From Martelella sp. HB161492 (GTDB taxonomy: Bacteria; Pseudomonadota; Alphaproteobacteria; Rhizobiales; Rhizobiaceae), in the NCBI RefSeq assembly GCF_013184775.1, contig NZ_JAATVV010000009.1, positions 62,001-126,000 of the forward strand: a stretch of 64,000 nucleotides of DNA. The letters are read 5' to 3'. Positions 55,368-64,000 of the stretch are shown here, one piece after another. Numbering within the stretch: position 1 is the first letter of the stretch; every line of letters starts with the position of its first letter. The position numbers and the translations under genes were made by a program. A model generated the notes under the pieces. That model did not search any database. It had not been told where the DNA came from and was given only the letters and a program-made list of their open reading frames with translations.

Positions 55368-57743
55368 TCAGTCGCGCCGGACAATGCCGTCTGGCGCCTC
55401 GCGCTCAAGGAAGAGCAGCGTATCGGCCAGTGACATGGGGCGGGCATAGAGGAAGCCCTGCGCATATTGGATGCCGATGCGGCGGGCGAGGGCGGCCTGT
55501 TCCGCGGTTTCCACCCCCTCGGCAATCATATGACATTCCATTTTCTGCGAGATTGCCGCAATGCCTTCAATCAGCCGTTGGCTCCGCGCCCCGATCTGAG
55601 GGTCGGGATCGGTGCTGGCAGAGGTGAAGGACTTGTCGATCTTGATGACGTCGACGTGAAAGCGGTTGAGATAGGAGAGCGACGAAAAGCCGGTGCCGAA
55701 ATCGTCAAGTGCGATGATGCAGCCTTCGGTGCGAAGCTGTTCCAGCGCAGACCTGACGGAGGGGCGGTCTTCCAGAAAGACGGCTTCGGTGATTTCAATT
55801 GTCAGCGTTTCGGGCGCGACGCCGCTTTCCCTGAGCTTTTCGCTGACAAATTCCGCAGTTTCCGCCGTCAATTGCAGGGGGGAGAAATTGACGGCGATCC
55901 GACACTGTCCCGGGTGCAGTTTTGCCGCGATCATCGGAAAGCGGGCCAGCGCCTTTTCAAGGATCTGGCGGCCGATGTCATCGATCAGCAACGTTTCTTC
56001 CGCCACTTCGACGAAACTTGCCGGTGAGAGAACACCCTTCTGTGGATGACGCAGCCGCATCAATGCTTCAAAGCCGATGATCCTGCCGCTATCGAGGGCA
56101 ACGATCGGCTGGAAAAAGGGCTCGAACCAGCTATTGGCGAGGCCGTCGGCGATATCGATTTCGATCATCGCCCGTTCACGCGCCCGTTGCAGCATGTTGG
56201 GGTGGAAGAAGCTCAGCCCGTCGCGGCCAAGCCGTTTCTGCTGATACATGGCCAGATCTGCCCGGCGCAGGAGCTCGCGCCGCGTCAGCGCGTCGTTCGG
56301 ATAAAGTGCAATGCCGATGCTGACGGAGGTGGAGACCATGATGTCACCGGCGGCAAAGTCTTCGTCACAGGCGCTGAGGATCTGCATCGCCGTCCGCCGG
56401 GCATCGTCAATTGCGTCCTTGCCGGCGATGACGATGGCGAATTCGTCGCCGCCAAGGCGCGCCGCCAGTCGGGCCCGCGCAAAAATCGGCTCCATGCGGG
56501 CACAAAAGGCGCGCAGAAGTTCGTCCCCGGTGGAGTGGCCGTAGCTGTCATTGACGCTCTTGAAGCGATCGAGATCGATATAGAGGCACGCCAGCCGCGT
56601 CGTATGGTCGGCATTGGTGATGGCATGGTCCAGCCCTTCTTCGAAGCCGACGCGATTGAGAAGTCCCGTCAGATAATCGGTCACGGCCTGATGTTCTATC
56701 CGTGCCTCGGAGCGGCGCAGCTCGGTGATGTCGGTCATGACACTGAGCATTTCGACGCCGCCATTGATGGTCGAGACGGCGGTTTCGACGATGAGAACAT
56801 CCAGAATATCGCCATTCGCCTTGATCAGTCGCAGCGTCGTATTCTGTGCCGGTTCACCGATCCTGTAGTCCGTCAGGCGCTGGCTGCAGATATCGCGATC
56901 TGCCTCGACCACGAATTCGCTAAAGGCGCGTCCGATCACGGTATTTCGGCGGTAGCCGGTGACAAGCAGCCAGTAATCGCTCACCGCACTGATGGCGCCG
57001 CTCATCGTCGAGGAAAACAGCATGGCCGGTGTGAGATTGTAGAGATCGGATGCGCGCCGATGCGCCTGCTGCAGAGCCTGTTCTTCCTGTTCCAGCTTGT
57101 CCAGCATGTCATTGAAGCTCTGAGCCAGCATGGCGAATTCGTCGTTGGAGCGCGGCGTCACGCGCTGGCGGTAACCAAGCCGCTGCGTCGCTTCCATGGC
57201 CTCGGTCAGCGCCCGCAGGGGACGGATGATCAGACGGCGGTGAACGGCGATCGACGCGGCAAACAGCATCAATATGCCGATCACGAAGCTCAGGAGTGTC
57301 AGCAATTCGGTATGGGAGAAGCCGGACAGCAGTCCGGGGCGGTGAAAATACAGTCGGAGGACCCCGATCTCCTCATAGGCCGACAGCGTCTTGTAGACGA
57401 TCGGACGGGTCACCGACGGCAGATGAAGAACATCCTCTCCCGCTCCCGGTGCTGACAGCCTGACGGCCACCGAGCCGACCTTGCCGGAGATTTCCACCCG
57501 GGCGATATCTGGCTCGGAAAGAATGCGCTGTGCGATGGCTTCAACACTTGGACGGTCAAAATCCCAGACGGGCTTTGCCAGAGCAAGAACGTTCATTTCA
57601 GCCAGGCTGGCCAGCCGGTTGGCGCTCTGTTCACGCGCGCGCTGCATGGAAATGATGGTCAGGCCGCCGAGCAGCAGCAGCAAAACAACAGCGAGCACGA
57701 TGCTCACGACGTTTCTGAAGCGGTTTTCGATCGAACGGATCAT
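55368..57743 (-). CDS. membrane c-di-GMP protein: sensor-HAMP-PAS-GGDEF-EAL
   Basis: 791 residues. Membrane segment about 11-33, periplasmic sensor to about 150, second membrane segment about 151-172, HAMP to about 225, PAS about 228-345, GGDEF domain with intact GGDEF at 431-435, and EAL domain with intact EAL at 559-561. The EAL catalytic stretch DDFGTGFSSL and the later KIDKSF are intact, so phosphodiesterase activity is likely. No RxxD inhibitory site precedes GGDEF (residues read ARARLAARL). It can in principle both make and degrade c-di-GMP. Confidence 0.93.
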   Translation of the reverse strand: MIRSIENRFRNVVSIVLAVVLLLLLGGLTIISMQRAREQSANRLASLAEMNVLALAKPVWDFDRPSVEAIAQRILSEPDIARVEISGKVGSVAVRLSAPGAGEDVLHLPSVTRPIVYKTLSAYEEIGVLRLYFHRPGLLSGFSHTELLTLLSFVIGILMLFAASIAVHRRLIIRPLRALTEAMEATQRLGYRQRVTPRSNDEFAMLAQSFNDMLDKLEQEEQALQQAHRRASDLYNLTPAMLFSSTMSGAISAVSDYWLLVTGYRRNTVIGRAFSEFVVEADRDICSQRLTDYRIGEPAQNTTLRLIKANGDILDVLIVETAVSTINGGVEMLSVMTDITELRRSEARIEHQAVTDYLTGLLNRVGFEEGLDHAITNADHTTRLACLYIDLDRFKSVNDSYGHSTGDELLRAFCARMEPIFARARLAARLGGDEFAIVIAGKDAIDDARRTAMQILSACDEDFAAGDIMVSTSVSIGIALYPNDALTRRELLRRADLAMYQQKRLGRDGLSFFHPNMLQRARERAMIEIDIADGLANSWFEPFFQPIVALDSGRIIGFEALMRLRHPQKGVLSPASFVEVAEETLLIDDIGRQILEKALARFPMIAAKLHPGQCRIAVNFSPLQLTAETAEFVSEKLRESGVAPETLTIEITEAVFLEDRPSVRSALEQLRTEGCIIALDDFGTGFSSLSYLNRFHVDVIKIDKSFTSASTDPDPQIGARSQRLIEGIAAISQKMECHMIAEGVETAEQAALARRIGIQYAQGFLYARPMSLADTLLFLEREAPDGIVRRD

Positions 57744-58035
57744 CTATCACCGGCTGACATGCGACCAGACCAGGAGCATCATGCCGCAGTGCACCCAAGT
57801 CATTACAAAGCAATCATGGTAGTGTTTGCCGGTAAAAGGCAAGCGAAGCACCACAATATTTTTGCCTGTAAGTTTATTTTAGGAAATACCGAAAATTTGA
57901 GCGCGCATCCGGAGCACAAGGTGTGTATTCACGGTTGCATATTCTGGAGCGTAAACATCAGGATACGCGGCCAAAACAAAAAGCCGCATGCCCTTGAGCA
58001 TGCGGCTTCGTCGAAAAGAACAGGCTCTAGAGCAC
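57744..58035. other. intergenic region between GGDEF/EAL gene and rplY
   Basis: 292 bases, AT-rich near 57840-57900. It holds the rplY terminator (57981-58008, listed separately) and a short GCTCTAGAGC palindrome at 58024-58033. No gene seen. Confidence 0.5.
57981..58008 (-). terminator. rho-independent terminator of rplY
   Basis: AAGCCGCATGC (57981-57991) pairs perfectly with 57998-58008, loop CCTTGA. On the minus strand the second arm is followed by TTTGTTTT, which suits termination of rplY. Confidence 0.9.
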
Positions 58036-58653
58036 TTATTCTTCAGTTTCACCTTCAGCGTCGTCGGCTTCAGCGGCAACACCGCCGGCCGGAGCTGCGA
58101 TGGTGGCGATGGTGAAATCGCGATCGGTGATGACCGGGGTCACATTGGCCGGCAGGGTGACGGCAGAAATGTGAACCGATTCGCCGGCCTTGACCTTGGC
58201 GAGGTCAACGGTGATCGAATCCGGGATCGCGGTGGCCGGGCAGTGCAGCTCGACTTCGTGACGAACGACGTTCAGAACGCCGCCGACCTTGATGCCGGGG
58301 CAGATTTCTTCGTTGATGAAGTGAACCGGAACAGCAACGGTGACCAGGCTCTTTTCAGAGACGCGCAGGAAATCGACGTGAACGACGAAATCGCGGACCG
58401 GGTCAAGCTGGTAGTCCTTCGGCAGAACCTGATAGGTTTCCTTGCCGACTTCAACCGACATCATCGAGGTCATGAAGCCGCCGCCGAAGATGCGCTTGGT
58501 GATCTCGTTGGTGGAGATGGCGATCGAGACAGGGGCCTGCTTGTCGCCGTAGATTACTGCAGGTGTAAGGCCATTGCGGCGCAGTTCGCGGGAGGACCCC
58601 TTACCAACCCGATCGCGCGCTTCGGCCTTGAGCACGTAGATTTCCTTGCTCAT
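58036..58653 (-). CDS. rplY: 50S ribosomal protein L25 (CTC-type, long form)
   Basis: 205 residues: an N-terminal L25 domain binding 5S rRNA ([19 protein letters not shown]) and a C-terminal TL5/CTC beta domain, ending in an acidic tail ([11 protein letters not shown]). AAGGA precedes the ATG at 58653. The frame stays open to 59907 upstream, but this is antisense to the MHYT gene and not coding. Confidence 0.95.
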   Translation of the reverse strand: MSKEIYVLKAEARDRVGKGSSRELRRNGLTPAVIYGDKQAPVSIAISTNEITKRIFGGGFMTSMMSVEVGKETYQVLPKDYQLDPVRDFVVHVDFLRVSEKSLVTVAVPVHFINEEICPGIKVGGVLNVVRHEVELHCPATAIPDSITVDLAKVKAGESVHISAVTLPANVTPVITDRDFTIATIAAPAGGVAAEADDAEGETEE

Positions 58654-58774
58654 GGCAATTCCTTTCAGAGTGTATAGCGGAGTGTTTTGCGACCTTGTCG
58701 AAGACGGAGCCTCAAAACGGAAGTACAAGACTCCCATCCGCGCTGCCTCCAAGGGTGTCTGCACGGACGCTGCT

Positions 58775-58802
58775 GCTATAATCCAGAAGGGGGAAATGTC
58801 AA
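58775..58802 (-). promoter_or_regulatory. rplY promoter
   Basis: Read on the minus strand: TTGACA (58802-58797), 16-base spacer, TATAGC (58780-58775). A consensus -35 with a fair -10 lies about 120 bases before the rplY ATG. The rest of the 342-base gap (58654-58995) shows no gene. Confidence 0.7.
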
Positions 58803-58995
58803 GCTCGGACGAAGAAACGTCTGGAATCGGACTGTCATTTATGCGATTTTTTACAGTGCAGATGAACAAAACAGTGAAAAAAACAATGAATGCTCTGCCG
58901 AAACTGCCTGAACAGGGCTGTGAGCGAGGCATGGATCCAGCTTCAGGATGCGTCGCGGTGCCCATTTTATCCATTATTCTGTATCGAGGTGCTGA

Positions 58996-61023
58996 ATGAC
59001 GGCCCTTGTGACCAGTCTTGTGGTACAGCATTCTCATGTCACTATTCTGATCGCGCTCGCGGTTGTTCTCACGGGCGGGTTTCTGACCATGTGCCTGATG
59101 GGACGCCTGCGCGGTTCGAGCGGAAGCCAGTTTGCCATCTGGCTCTTCCTTGCCGGCTTTGTCGGCGGCATGACCGCCTGGTCCACCCATTTCATCGCTA
59201 TGCTCGGCTATATCGTCGACGTGCATCATGCCTATGATCGGGTGCTGACATTTCTGTCGCTGGCGATTGCGATCTGCACGACAGTCCTGGCGATATCGAT
59301 CGCATTTGCAGCCCGCGGCAGCGCACTTGTCGAAGCGGCGGGCATTATATTCGGCTTTGGCGTCGCGCTGATGCATTTTGTCGGAATGCGCGGCTTTAAG
59401 GTGGCTGGCTATCTGGAATGGTCCGTGTCCAGCATCGTCTGGGCTCTGATCATGGGAAGCCTGTTTGGCGCTCTTTGCTTCTCGGTCTGCATGCGCGCCA
59501 AGATGAGGCGTCCGGAATGGCTCGCAGCGGTTCTTTTCGGCCTGTCGATTTTCTGCGTCCATTTTATCAGCATGGCTGGCCTCAAGATTATTCCGGCAGA
59601 GGGGATCGTGCTGTCGGGGGCAGATCTGCCGGCCAGGACCATGGTTTTCGTCACGCTGCAGGTGACATCGATTGTCCTTGTTCTGGGCGTCTCCATTCTG
59701 ATTCTCGACAGCAAGACCCGGGAAGGGTTCGATGAACGGGTTCTTCAGGCAGGAGCGCGCGATGTCCTGACCGGTCTTTCCAACCGCGTCGGCTTCAATG
59801 AACATTTCTCGGAGTTGTTTGAACGCGCGCGGACGCGGCATCGGCAACTGGCGGTGATCCATCTTGATATCTCCCGCTTCAAGCAGATCAATGATGTCCA
59901 CGGTCATCTTGCCGGTGACTATGTGCTGCGCGTGATAACGTCACGGCTGCTATCCTGTCTCGGCAATTCCGATTTTCTCGCCCGTGTCGGCAGTGATGAA
60001 TTCGCGATTGTGATCGAGGCCTATAATTACCGCAGCGATGCCTTGCGGCTGATGCGGCGTGTGGGGACCGAGATTGACAAGCCGATCGAGTGGAGCGGCA
60101 CTCAGATCCGTGTCGACTTCCGGGCCGGGATTGCCGTCTTCCCTTCCGATGGCATCGAGCCGGATGAACTGATTGCCCGCGCGGACGCTGCCCTTCTTCG
60201 GGCAAAGCGTTCGACCAGTGAGCGCAGTATGTTTTACGATGCACGGCAGGACCACCATGAGCGCCGCCGCAATGCACTTGCCTTTGACATGCGCCGGTCG
60301 CTGCAGGAGGGGGAGTTTGAGCTTTTCTATCAGCAGCAACACCTGACCAGCGACCGGTCCATTTTCGGTTTTGAGGTCCTGCTGCGCTGGTTCCACAAGG
60401 AACTCGGTTTCGTGCCGCCGGATGAGTTCATTCCGATTGCCGAACAGACCGGCTTTATCCTGGAGCTCGGCGAATGGGTGTTGCGCGAGGCCTGCCTGAA
60501 CGCGGTCAGCTGGAAGAAACCCTATCAGATCGGGGTGAATGTCGCGCCGCTGCAGCTTGCCGATGACCGGTTGCCTGCCAAGGTGAAGGCCATCCTGGAG
60601 GAAAGCGGCCTGCCGCCGCGGCGTCTGGAACTGGAAATCACCGAGACCGGCATTATCGCCGACTATAACCGCGCCTTGGCGGTGATCACGCAGCTCAAGC
60701 AGCTTGGGGTCAAGGTGGCGATGGATGATTTCGGCACCGGCAACTCGTCGCTCCGAACCCTGCAGCAATTCCCCTTCGACAAGATCAAGGTGGATCGTTC
60801 CTTCGTCTCCGGCCTGCCCGATGATCAGCTGTCAGCGGCAATCGTGCGTTCGACTGTCATCATCGGCGCCAGCCTTGGCATTCGTGTGCTGGCTGAGGGG
60901 GTGGAGACCGAGGAGCAGCTGGCCTTTCTGCTTCAGGAGAACTGCATGCGCGCACAGGGCTATCTGTTCGGCAGGCCCAAGCCATTCGACGAAATCAGGT
61001 CGCTGGTGATGACCGAAAGCTGA
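58996..61023 (+). CDS. membrane c-di-GMP protein: MHYT-GGDEF-EAL
   Basis: 675 residues. Seven or so membrane helices carry the MHYT-type sensor motifs [18 protein letters not shown] and CVHFISMAG, thought to bind copper and sense a gas or redox state. The GGDEF domain has GSDEF (332-336), so synthase activity is doubtful, though GTP binding may remain. The EAL domain reads EVL (460-462), a variant seen in active phosphodiesterases, and [10 protein letters not shown] and KVDRSF are intact. It is probably a phosphodiesterase. The 209-bp repeat follows its stop. Confidence 0.93.
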   Translation: MTALVTSLVVQHSHVTILIALAVVLTGGFLTMCLMGRLRGSSGSQFAIWLFLAGFVGGMTAWSTHFIAMLGYIVDVHHAYDRVLTFLSLAIAICTTVLAISIAFAARGSALVEAAGIIFGFGVALMHFVGMRGFKVAGYLEWSVSSIVWALIMGSLFGALCFSVCMRAKMRRPEWLAAVLFGLSIFCVHFISMAGLKIIPAEGIVLSGADLPARTMVFVTLQVTSIVLVLGVSILILDSKTREGFDERVLQAGARDVLTGLSNRVGFNEHFSELFERARTRHRQLAVIHLDISRFKQINDVHGHLAGDYVLRVITSRLLSCLGNSDFLARVGSDEFAIVIEAYNYRSDALRLMRRVGTEIDKPIEWSGTQIRVDFRAGIAVFPSDGIEPDELIARADAALLRAKRSTSERSMFYDARQDHHERRRNALAFDMRRSLQEGEFELFYQQQHLTSDRSIFGFEVLLRWFHKELGFVPPDEFIPIAEQTGFILELGEWVLREACLNAVSWKKPYQIGVNVAPLQLADDRLPAKVKAILEESGLPPRRLELEITETGIIADYNRALAVITQLKQLGVKVAMDDFGTGNSSLRTLQQFPFDKIKVDRSFVSGLPDDQLSAAIVRSTVIIGASLGIRVLAEGVETEEQLAFLLQENCMRAQGYLFGRPKPFDEIRSLVMTES

Positions 61024-61043
61024 CAGCAGGCTGACAGCAACAA

Positions 61044-61066
61044 GGGCGACGCCTGAAGCGCCGCCC
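61044..61066. repeat. left hairpin duplicate flanking repeat element copy 2
   Basis: A 23-base hairpin: GGGCG pairs with CGCCC and CGC with GCG around one A/C mismatch, loop CTGAA. It lies 20 bases after the MHYT gene stop. The identical 23 bases recur at 61276-61298, on the other side of the element. Its sequence differs from the hairpin that flanks copy 1. Confidence 0.9.
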
Positions 61067-61275
61067 TCAGACTGCTGACAAAGTCGTTCCGATTGCCTGT
61101 TCGGGGTGGAATGGCCGCCCCCTCCGTCGTCATCCCCGTGCTCGTCACGGGGATCCGGATTCATAAGACATTGAATAGAAAAGTTCTTTCGCCGCGTGGA
61201 CGCGCGACGGCTGGATGCCTGTGACCAGCACAGGCATGACGTCGGAAAAGATGGAGAGGGTTGTCAGCAATCTGA
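61067..61275. repeat. 209-bp inverted-repeat element, copy 2
   Basis: Same length as copy 1 (11664-11872) and aligned without gaps, 36 differences by hand count. Terminal inverted repeat 61067-61083 against 61259-61275 (14 of 17). The two internal palindromic units are at 61129-61157 and 61212-61240. The middle stretch and the inner right flank differ most; the palindromic units are nearly unchanged. It fills the gap between the convergent MHYT gene and prs. Confidence 0.88.
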
Positions 61276-61298
61276 GGGCGACGCCTGAAGCGCCGCCC
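61276..61298 (-). terminator. right hairpin duplicate, likely terminator region of prs
   Basis: An exact copy of the 61044-61066 hairpin, 30 bases after the prs stop on the minus strand. It abuts the right end of the element. There is no T-run on the minus strand, because the element begins there. Confidence 0.7.
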
Positions 61299-61328
61299 TT
61301 GTTGCGAAAAAGACCTCAATGCCTGGCT

Positions 61329-62261
61329 TCAGTCGAACAGGCTCGATACGGAGCTTTCGTGACTGGTGCGGTTGATCGCTTCGCCGATCAGCGACGCCGT
61401 GGTGACGACGCGAATATTCGGCGACGAGATCACATCACCGCGCGGCTGGATCGAATCGGTGATAACCAGTTCCTTGAGGGCGGAATTGGCAATGCGCTGC
61501 ACCGCGGTTCCGGAGAGAACACCGTGGGTGATATAGGCGGCCACGCTCAGCGCGCCGTTCTTCAGAAGCGCTTCTGCGGCATTGCACAGCGTGCCGCCGG
61601 AATCGATGATGTCGTCTATCAGGATGCATTCCTTGCCGGCGACATCGCCGATGATGTTCATGACTTCCGACTCGCCGGGGCGCTCGCGGCGCTTGTCGAC
61701 GATCGCCAGAAGACAGTCGAGTCGCTTGGCGAGCGCACGGGCGCGGACCACGCCGCCGACATCGGGAGATACGACCATGACATTCTCAAGATTGCGCCGC
61801 GCCTTGATATCCCGTGTCAGGATCGGCAGCGCGTAGAGATTGTCGGTCGGAATATCGAAGAAACCCTGGATCTGACCGGCGTGAAGATCGAGCGTCATGA
61901 CGCGGTTGGCGCCGGCCTGCGTGATCAGATTTGCCACCAGCTTGGCCGAGATCGGCGTGCGGGGACCAGGTTTGCGGTCCTGTCGTGCATAGCCGAAATA
62001 GGGAAGGACTGCGGTAATCCTTCGCGCCGAAGACCGACGGAACGCATCAATCATGATGAGCAGTTCCATCAGGTGGTCATTGGTGGGGAATGACGTCGAC
62101 TGGACAACGAAAACGTCCTCGCCGCGTACATTTTCCTGGATCTCAACGAAAATTTCCTGGTCAGCAAATCGTCTGACGCTGGCCTTCCCCATGGGGACGT
62201 TGAGATAGTTGCAGATCGCATCGGCGAGTTGCCGATTCGAATTGCCTGCGAAAACTTTCAT
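61329..62261 (-). CDS. prs: ribose-phosphate pyrophosphokinase
   Basis: 310 residues from ATG 62261 (MKVFAGNSN). It makes PRPP from ribose-5-phosphate and ATP for purine, pyrimidine, His and Trp synthesis. The PRPP loop is [13 protein letters not shown], and ATP/ribose-phosphate contacts lie in [12 protein letters not shown] and [19 protein letters not shown]. The frame is open 20 codons upstream, but that part lacks family character. Confidence 0.96.
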   Translation of the reverse strand: MKVFAGNSNRQLADAICNYLNVPMGKASVRRFADQEIFVEIQENVRGEDVFVVQSTSFPTNDHLMELLIMIDAFRRSSARRITAVLPYFGYARQDRKPGPRTPISAKLVANLITQAGANRVMTLDLHAGQIQGFFDIPTDNLYALPILTRDIKARRNLENVMVVSPDVGGVVRARALAKRLDCLLAIVDKRRERPGESEVMNIIGDVAGKECILIDDIIDSGGTLCNAAEALLKNGALSVAAYITHGVLSGTAVQRIANSALKELVITDSIQPRGDVISSPNIRVVTTASLIGEAINRTSHESSVSSLFD

Positions 62262-62407
62262 TTCAGCTCGCCCATTGCCGTCGTTATGGTCGCCTTTTAC
62301 CGCTCCCAGATGCGAATGCAAGTCGCTTGAGCGGTACAGTGGTGTTTTTCCGTCGATTTATGACGGAAGGGTGTCATTTCGGTGTCGCGCTTGGGTCTCG
62401 CGGAGCA

Positions 62408-63322
62408 TCACCCCTGCGAATCCAGCCAGACCATCAGATCGGCGACGCTCTTCTGACCGATGGTCTCCATGGTCTGGTTCGGAACGGCGCTCCAGGGGTC
62501 GCTCGACGTTGTCGGCGGTACCTCCTGCTGGCCCTGAATGCGATGAACGCGCTGGCCCTTGGCATCCATGACATCCCAGACATAGATCACCGCGACGCTG
62601 TCATCCTTTTTCACCGCCGAGAAATAGCCCTTGAGGCTGAGATCTGCATTGTCATCGCTCATCGGCTCAATGGTGAGCCCGGCAGCACGTGCCCCTTCAC
62701 CGAGACGCGAGGAGAGCGGCTGCAGCTTGTCATCCGGCGCTCCGACAATCGGCAGGAATCGGATCGAACTGGCATTGGCAAGCGACGTTGTCTGAGATGC
62801 ACCGGCTGTGCTGGGGGCCACTGTCTGTGGTGCAGGGGCCGCCGTTGCGACGGGTTGCGGGCTAGACGCCTGGACCTGTTGCGGGGCTTGCGCGGGCTGC
62901 TGAACGGATGCGGTCAAGGCCGGCGCCGTTGCCTGGCCGGCCGGCAGGGCCGGCGTGTCGTTTGAAAGACTGGCGGCCTGCGCACCAAATGTGCTTGGCG
63001 CCCGGCCAATGCCGGGTGTGTCGTTCAGCGTCGTCGCCGAGGCCGTCGCAGCTGCAGTGACCCCCGCATAGGTCGTTGGCGGGCTTGCCTGCTGATAGGT
63101 TTGTTGCTGTGATCCGGTCGATGGTGGCGGCAGGCTCTGGCTGGTGACGCTGTCGTCGGGAACCGTTGCCGCAAGCGGGCTTGTCTGCATCAGTGTCGGC
63201 TGACCATTGCCGCCAATAGCCTGCGGCGGGGACTGGCTTACATTCAGTGCATCACTCGTCGTGCATGCCGTGAGTGTCATGGCCAACAATGCAAGGCCCG
63301 CAAATTTGCCCGCCACGTTCAA
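62408..63322 (-). CDS. lipoprotein with Pro/Gln/Ala-rich linker and C-terminal globular domain
   Basis: 304 residues. Lipobox LTAC gives cleavage before C20. Residues about 30-180 are low complexity, rich in Ala, Pro, Gln, Ser and Thr, probably a flexible tether. The last 120 residues (from SIRFLPIVGAPDDKLQPLSSRL) form a folded domain with LSLKGYFSAVKKDDSVAVIYVWDVMD. It looks like a rhizobial envelope lipoprotein of unknown function. It lies 146 bases upstream of prs on the same strand. Confidence 0.8.
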   Translation of the reverse strand: MNVAGKFAGLALLAMTLTACTTSDALNVSQSPPQAIGGNGQPTLMQTSPLAATVPDDSVTSQSLPPPSTGSQQQTYQQASPPTTYAGVTAAATASATTLNDTPGIGRAPSTFGAQAASLSNDTPALPAGQATAPALTASVQQPAQAPQQVQASSPQPVATAAPAPQTVAPSTAGASQTTSLANASSIRFLPIVGAPDDKLQPLSSRLGEGARAAGLTIEPMSDDNADLSLKGYFSAVKKDDSVAVIYVWDVMDAKGQRVHRIQGQQEVPPTTSSDPWSAVPNQTMETIGQKSVADLMVWLDSQG

Positions 63323-63498
63323 TCCCTTGCTTCGTTTCCGCGCGCAGCAGCCGATCGACCGCTGTCGTCTGTCACGCGTATCTGTTTCTTCGATATGTCA
63401 GCGATGTGAGAGGCCGACGTCCAAGTCCTTAAACCACTTGTCTTAAAGCTTCCTGATGCAGCCGTGTGATATTGTCAATTCTGCGGCGAAGGGACCGA

Positions 63499-64000
63499 TC
63501 AACGGTGGATCATGCTCAGCGGATGGCGTGACAGCGGCCGTGGTGCATTTTCTGTGGTCAGATAGGTTCGACCGAGCGTCATGGCGGTACCGGTATCGGA
63601 ATCCATGATGATCATATGGACGAAGAGCGACATGCCCGGCGCGATGGCCTGCATATTGCCGGTATGAAACATCTGGTGCTCCATCCATGAGGGGGCAAAG
63701 CGGGCGCCCAGCGAATAGCCGCAGGCATTCAGCCGGTGGCGGGAGAGGCTGAAGGCGTCCATGACCTCGGCGTGGCGGTCAAAGACGCTGCCGAAATTAT
63801 TGCCGGGGCGAAGAATTTCCTCGATCGCCTCGATACACTCATGGCAGGCCCGATAGAGTTCATTGTGCCTGTCGGAAGGCTTGCCGGTCAGAAGGGTCCG
63901 CATCGCGGCAACGTGATAGTGGCGGTAGACGCCCGCCCATTCGAGGGTCAGCTGATCATCCTGATCGAGACGGCGGCGGCCGGTTTTGGAGCGGCACAGA
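63499..64000 (-). CDS. M24 family metallopeptidase, C-terminal part (ectoine hydrolase/Xaa-Pro type)
   Basis: The frame is open to the window edge at 63999, so only about 166 C-terminal residues are present. DQDDQLTLEWAGVYRHYHVAAMRT, GYSLGARFAPSWMEH and PGMSLFVHMIIMD are in the order expected for the creatinase/Xaa-Pro-peptidase fold. They look closest to ectoine-hydrolase-type (DoeA) sequences. That assignment is tentative without the N-terminal half. The 176-base gap before the lipoprotein gene holds nothing recognisable. Confidence 0.75.
   Translation of the reverse strand, partial: LCRSKTGRRRLDQDDQLTLEWAGVYRHYHVAAMRTLLTGKPSDRHNELYRACHECIEAIEEILRPGNNFGSVFDRHAEVMDAFSLSRHRLNACGYSLGARFAPSWMEHQMFHTGNMQAIAPGMSLFVHMIIMDSDTGTAMTLGRTYLTTENAPRPLSRHPLSMIHR

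Noticed and set aside
56046-57455. 469-codon plus-strand frame opposite the GGDEF/EAL gene
   Set aside because: Antisense shadow of a well-supported multidomain protein.
58024-58033. Palindrome GCTCTAGAGC next to the rplY stop, first taken as a relic of the 25161 repeat
   Set aside because: Only the short TAGAGC core is shared; ten bases are too few to claim relationship.
58654-59907. Long N-terminal extension of the rplY frame
   Set aside because: It runs through the rplY promoter and antisense to the MHYT gene. L25 starts at 58653 with a good ribosome-binding site.

Overview
The window comes from a rhizobial alphaproteobacterium (Hyphomicrobiales, Rhizobiaceae-like). The main signs are a fused anthranilate synthase trpE(G) behind a short leader peptide with three consecutive Trp codons, a RirA-type iron box in front of a TonB receptor, a ClpS2-like adaptor, the petABC order, and a moxR-DUF58-DUF4159 cluster. 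Coding density is high and almost every gene is chromosomal housekeeping or metabolism. I see no rRNA, tRNA, CRISPR array, prophage or transposase gene.

Layout. 1-6.9 kb: Leloir galactose cluster galK(partial)-galT-lacZ-galE plus an esterase-like hydrolase, which together hydrolyse beta-galactosides and feed galactose into UDP-sugars. 7-11.6 kb: a DUF2333 protein, a LuxR solo, and a TonB-dependent receptor with an iron-type operator. 11.6-18.8 kb: a 209-bp repeat element, the trp leader/attenuator and trpE(G), a cation diffusion facilitator, queF, hupE, a clpP paralogue and a BenE-type transporter. 18.9-27 kb: a lipoprotein, leuA behind a probable leucine leader, an orphan membrane protein, a TetR regulator, a phosphoesterase, an ahpD-rrf2 redox pair, a glutathionyl-hydroquinone reductase and an acetyltransferase. 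27-36.5 kb: the moxR cluster on the minus strand, divergent from DUF1285-nudix-cca. 36.5-43.4 kb: two small minus-strand genes, hemF, trmL, a DASS transporter, an AraC regulator and an FUSC protein. 43.4-48.7 kb: a leader peptide with terminator, two homologous ABC half-exporters and an EEP-fold protein. 48.9-64 kb: petABC, apt, gpx, ychF, clpS, pth, two c-di-GMP proteins, rplY, a second copy of the 209-bp repeat, prs, a lipoprotein and a partial M24 peptidase.

Three points stand out. First, two 209-bp elements, about 83% identical by hand alignment, each lie just after a gene's stop codon. Each is flanked on both sides by an exact copy of a hairpin, and that hairpin differs between the two loci, as if the element had inserted at a terminator and duplicated it. 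Second, three short leader ORFs with downstream RNA hairpins precede trpE(G), leuA and an ABC exporter pair. The trp case is a known type. The ABC case looks like translation-coupled attenuation of a drug exporter. Third, an intergenic palindromic repeat supplies the TAG stop codons of both converging genes at its ends.

All product names rest on reading motifs and overall protein character by eye. No database search was run, and start codons were chosen from ribosome-binding sites and family lengths.
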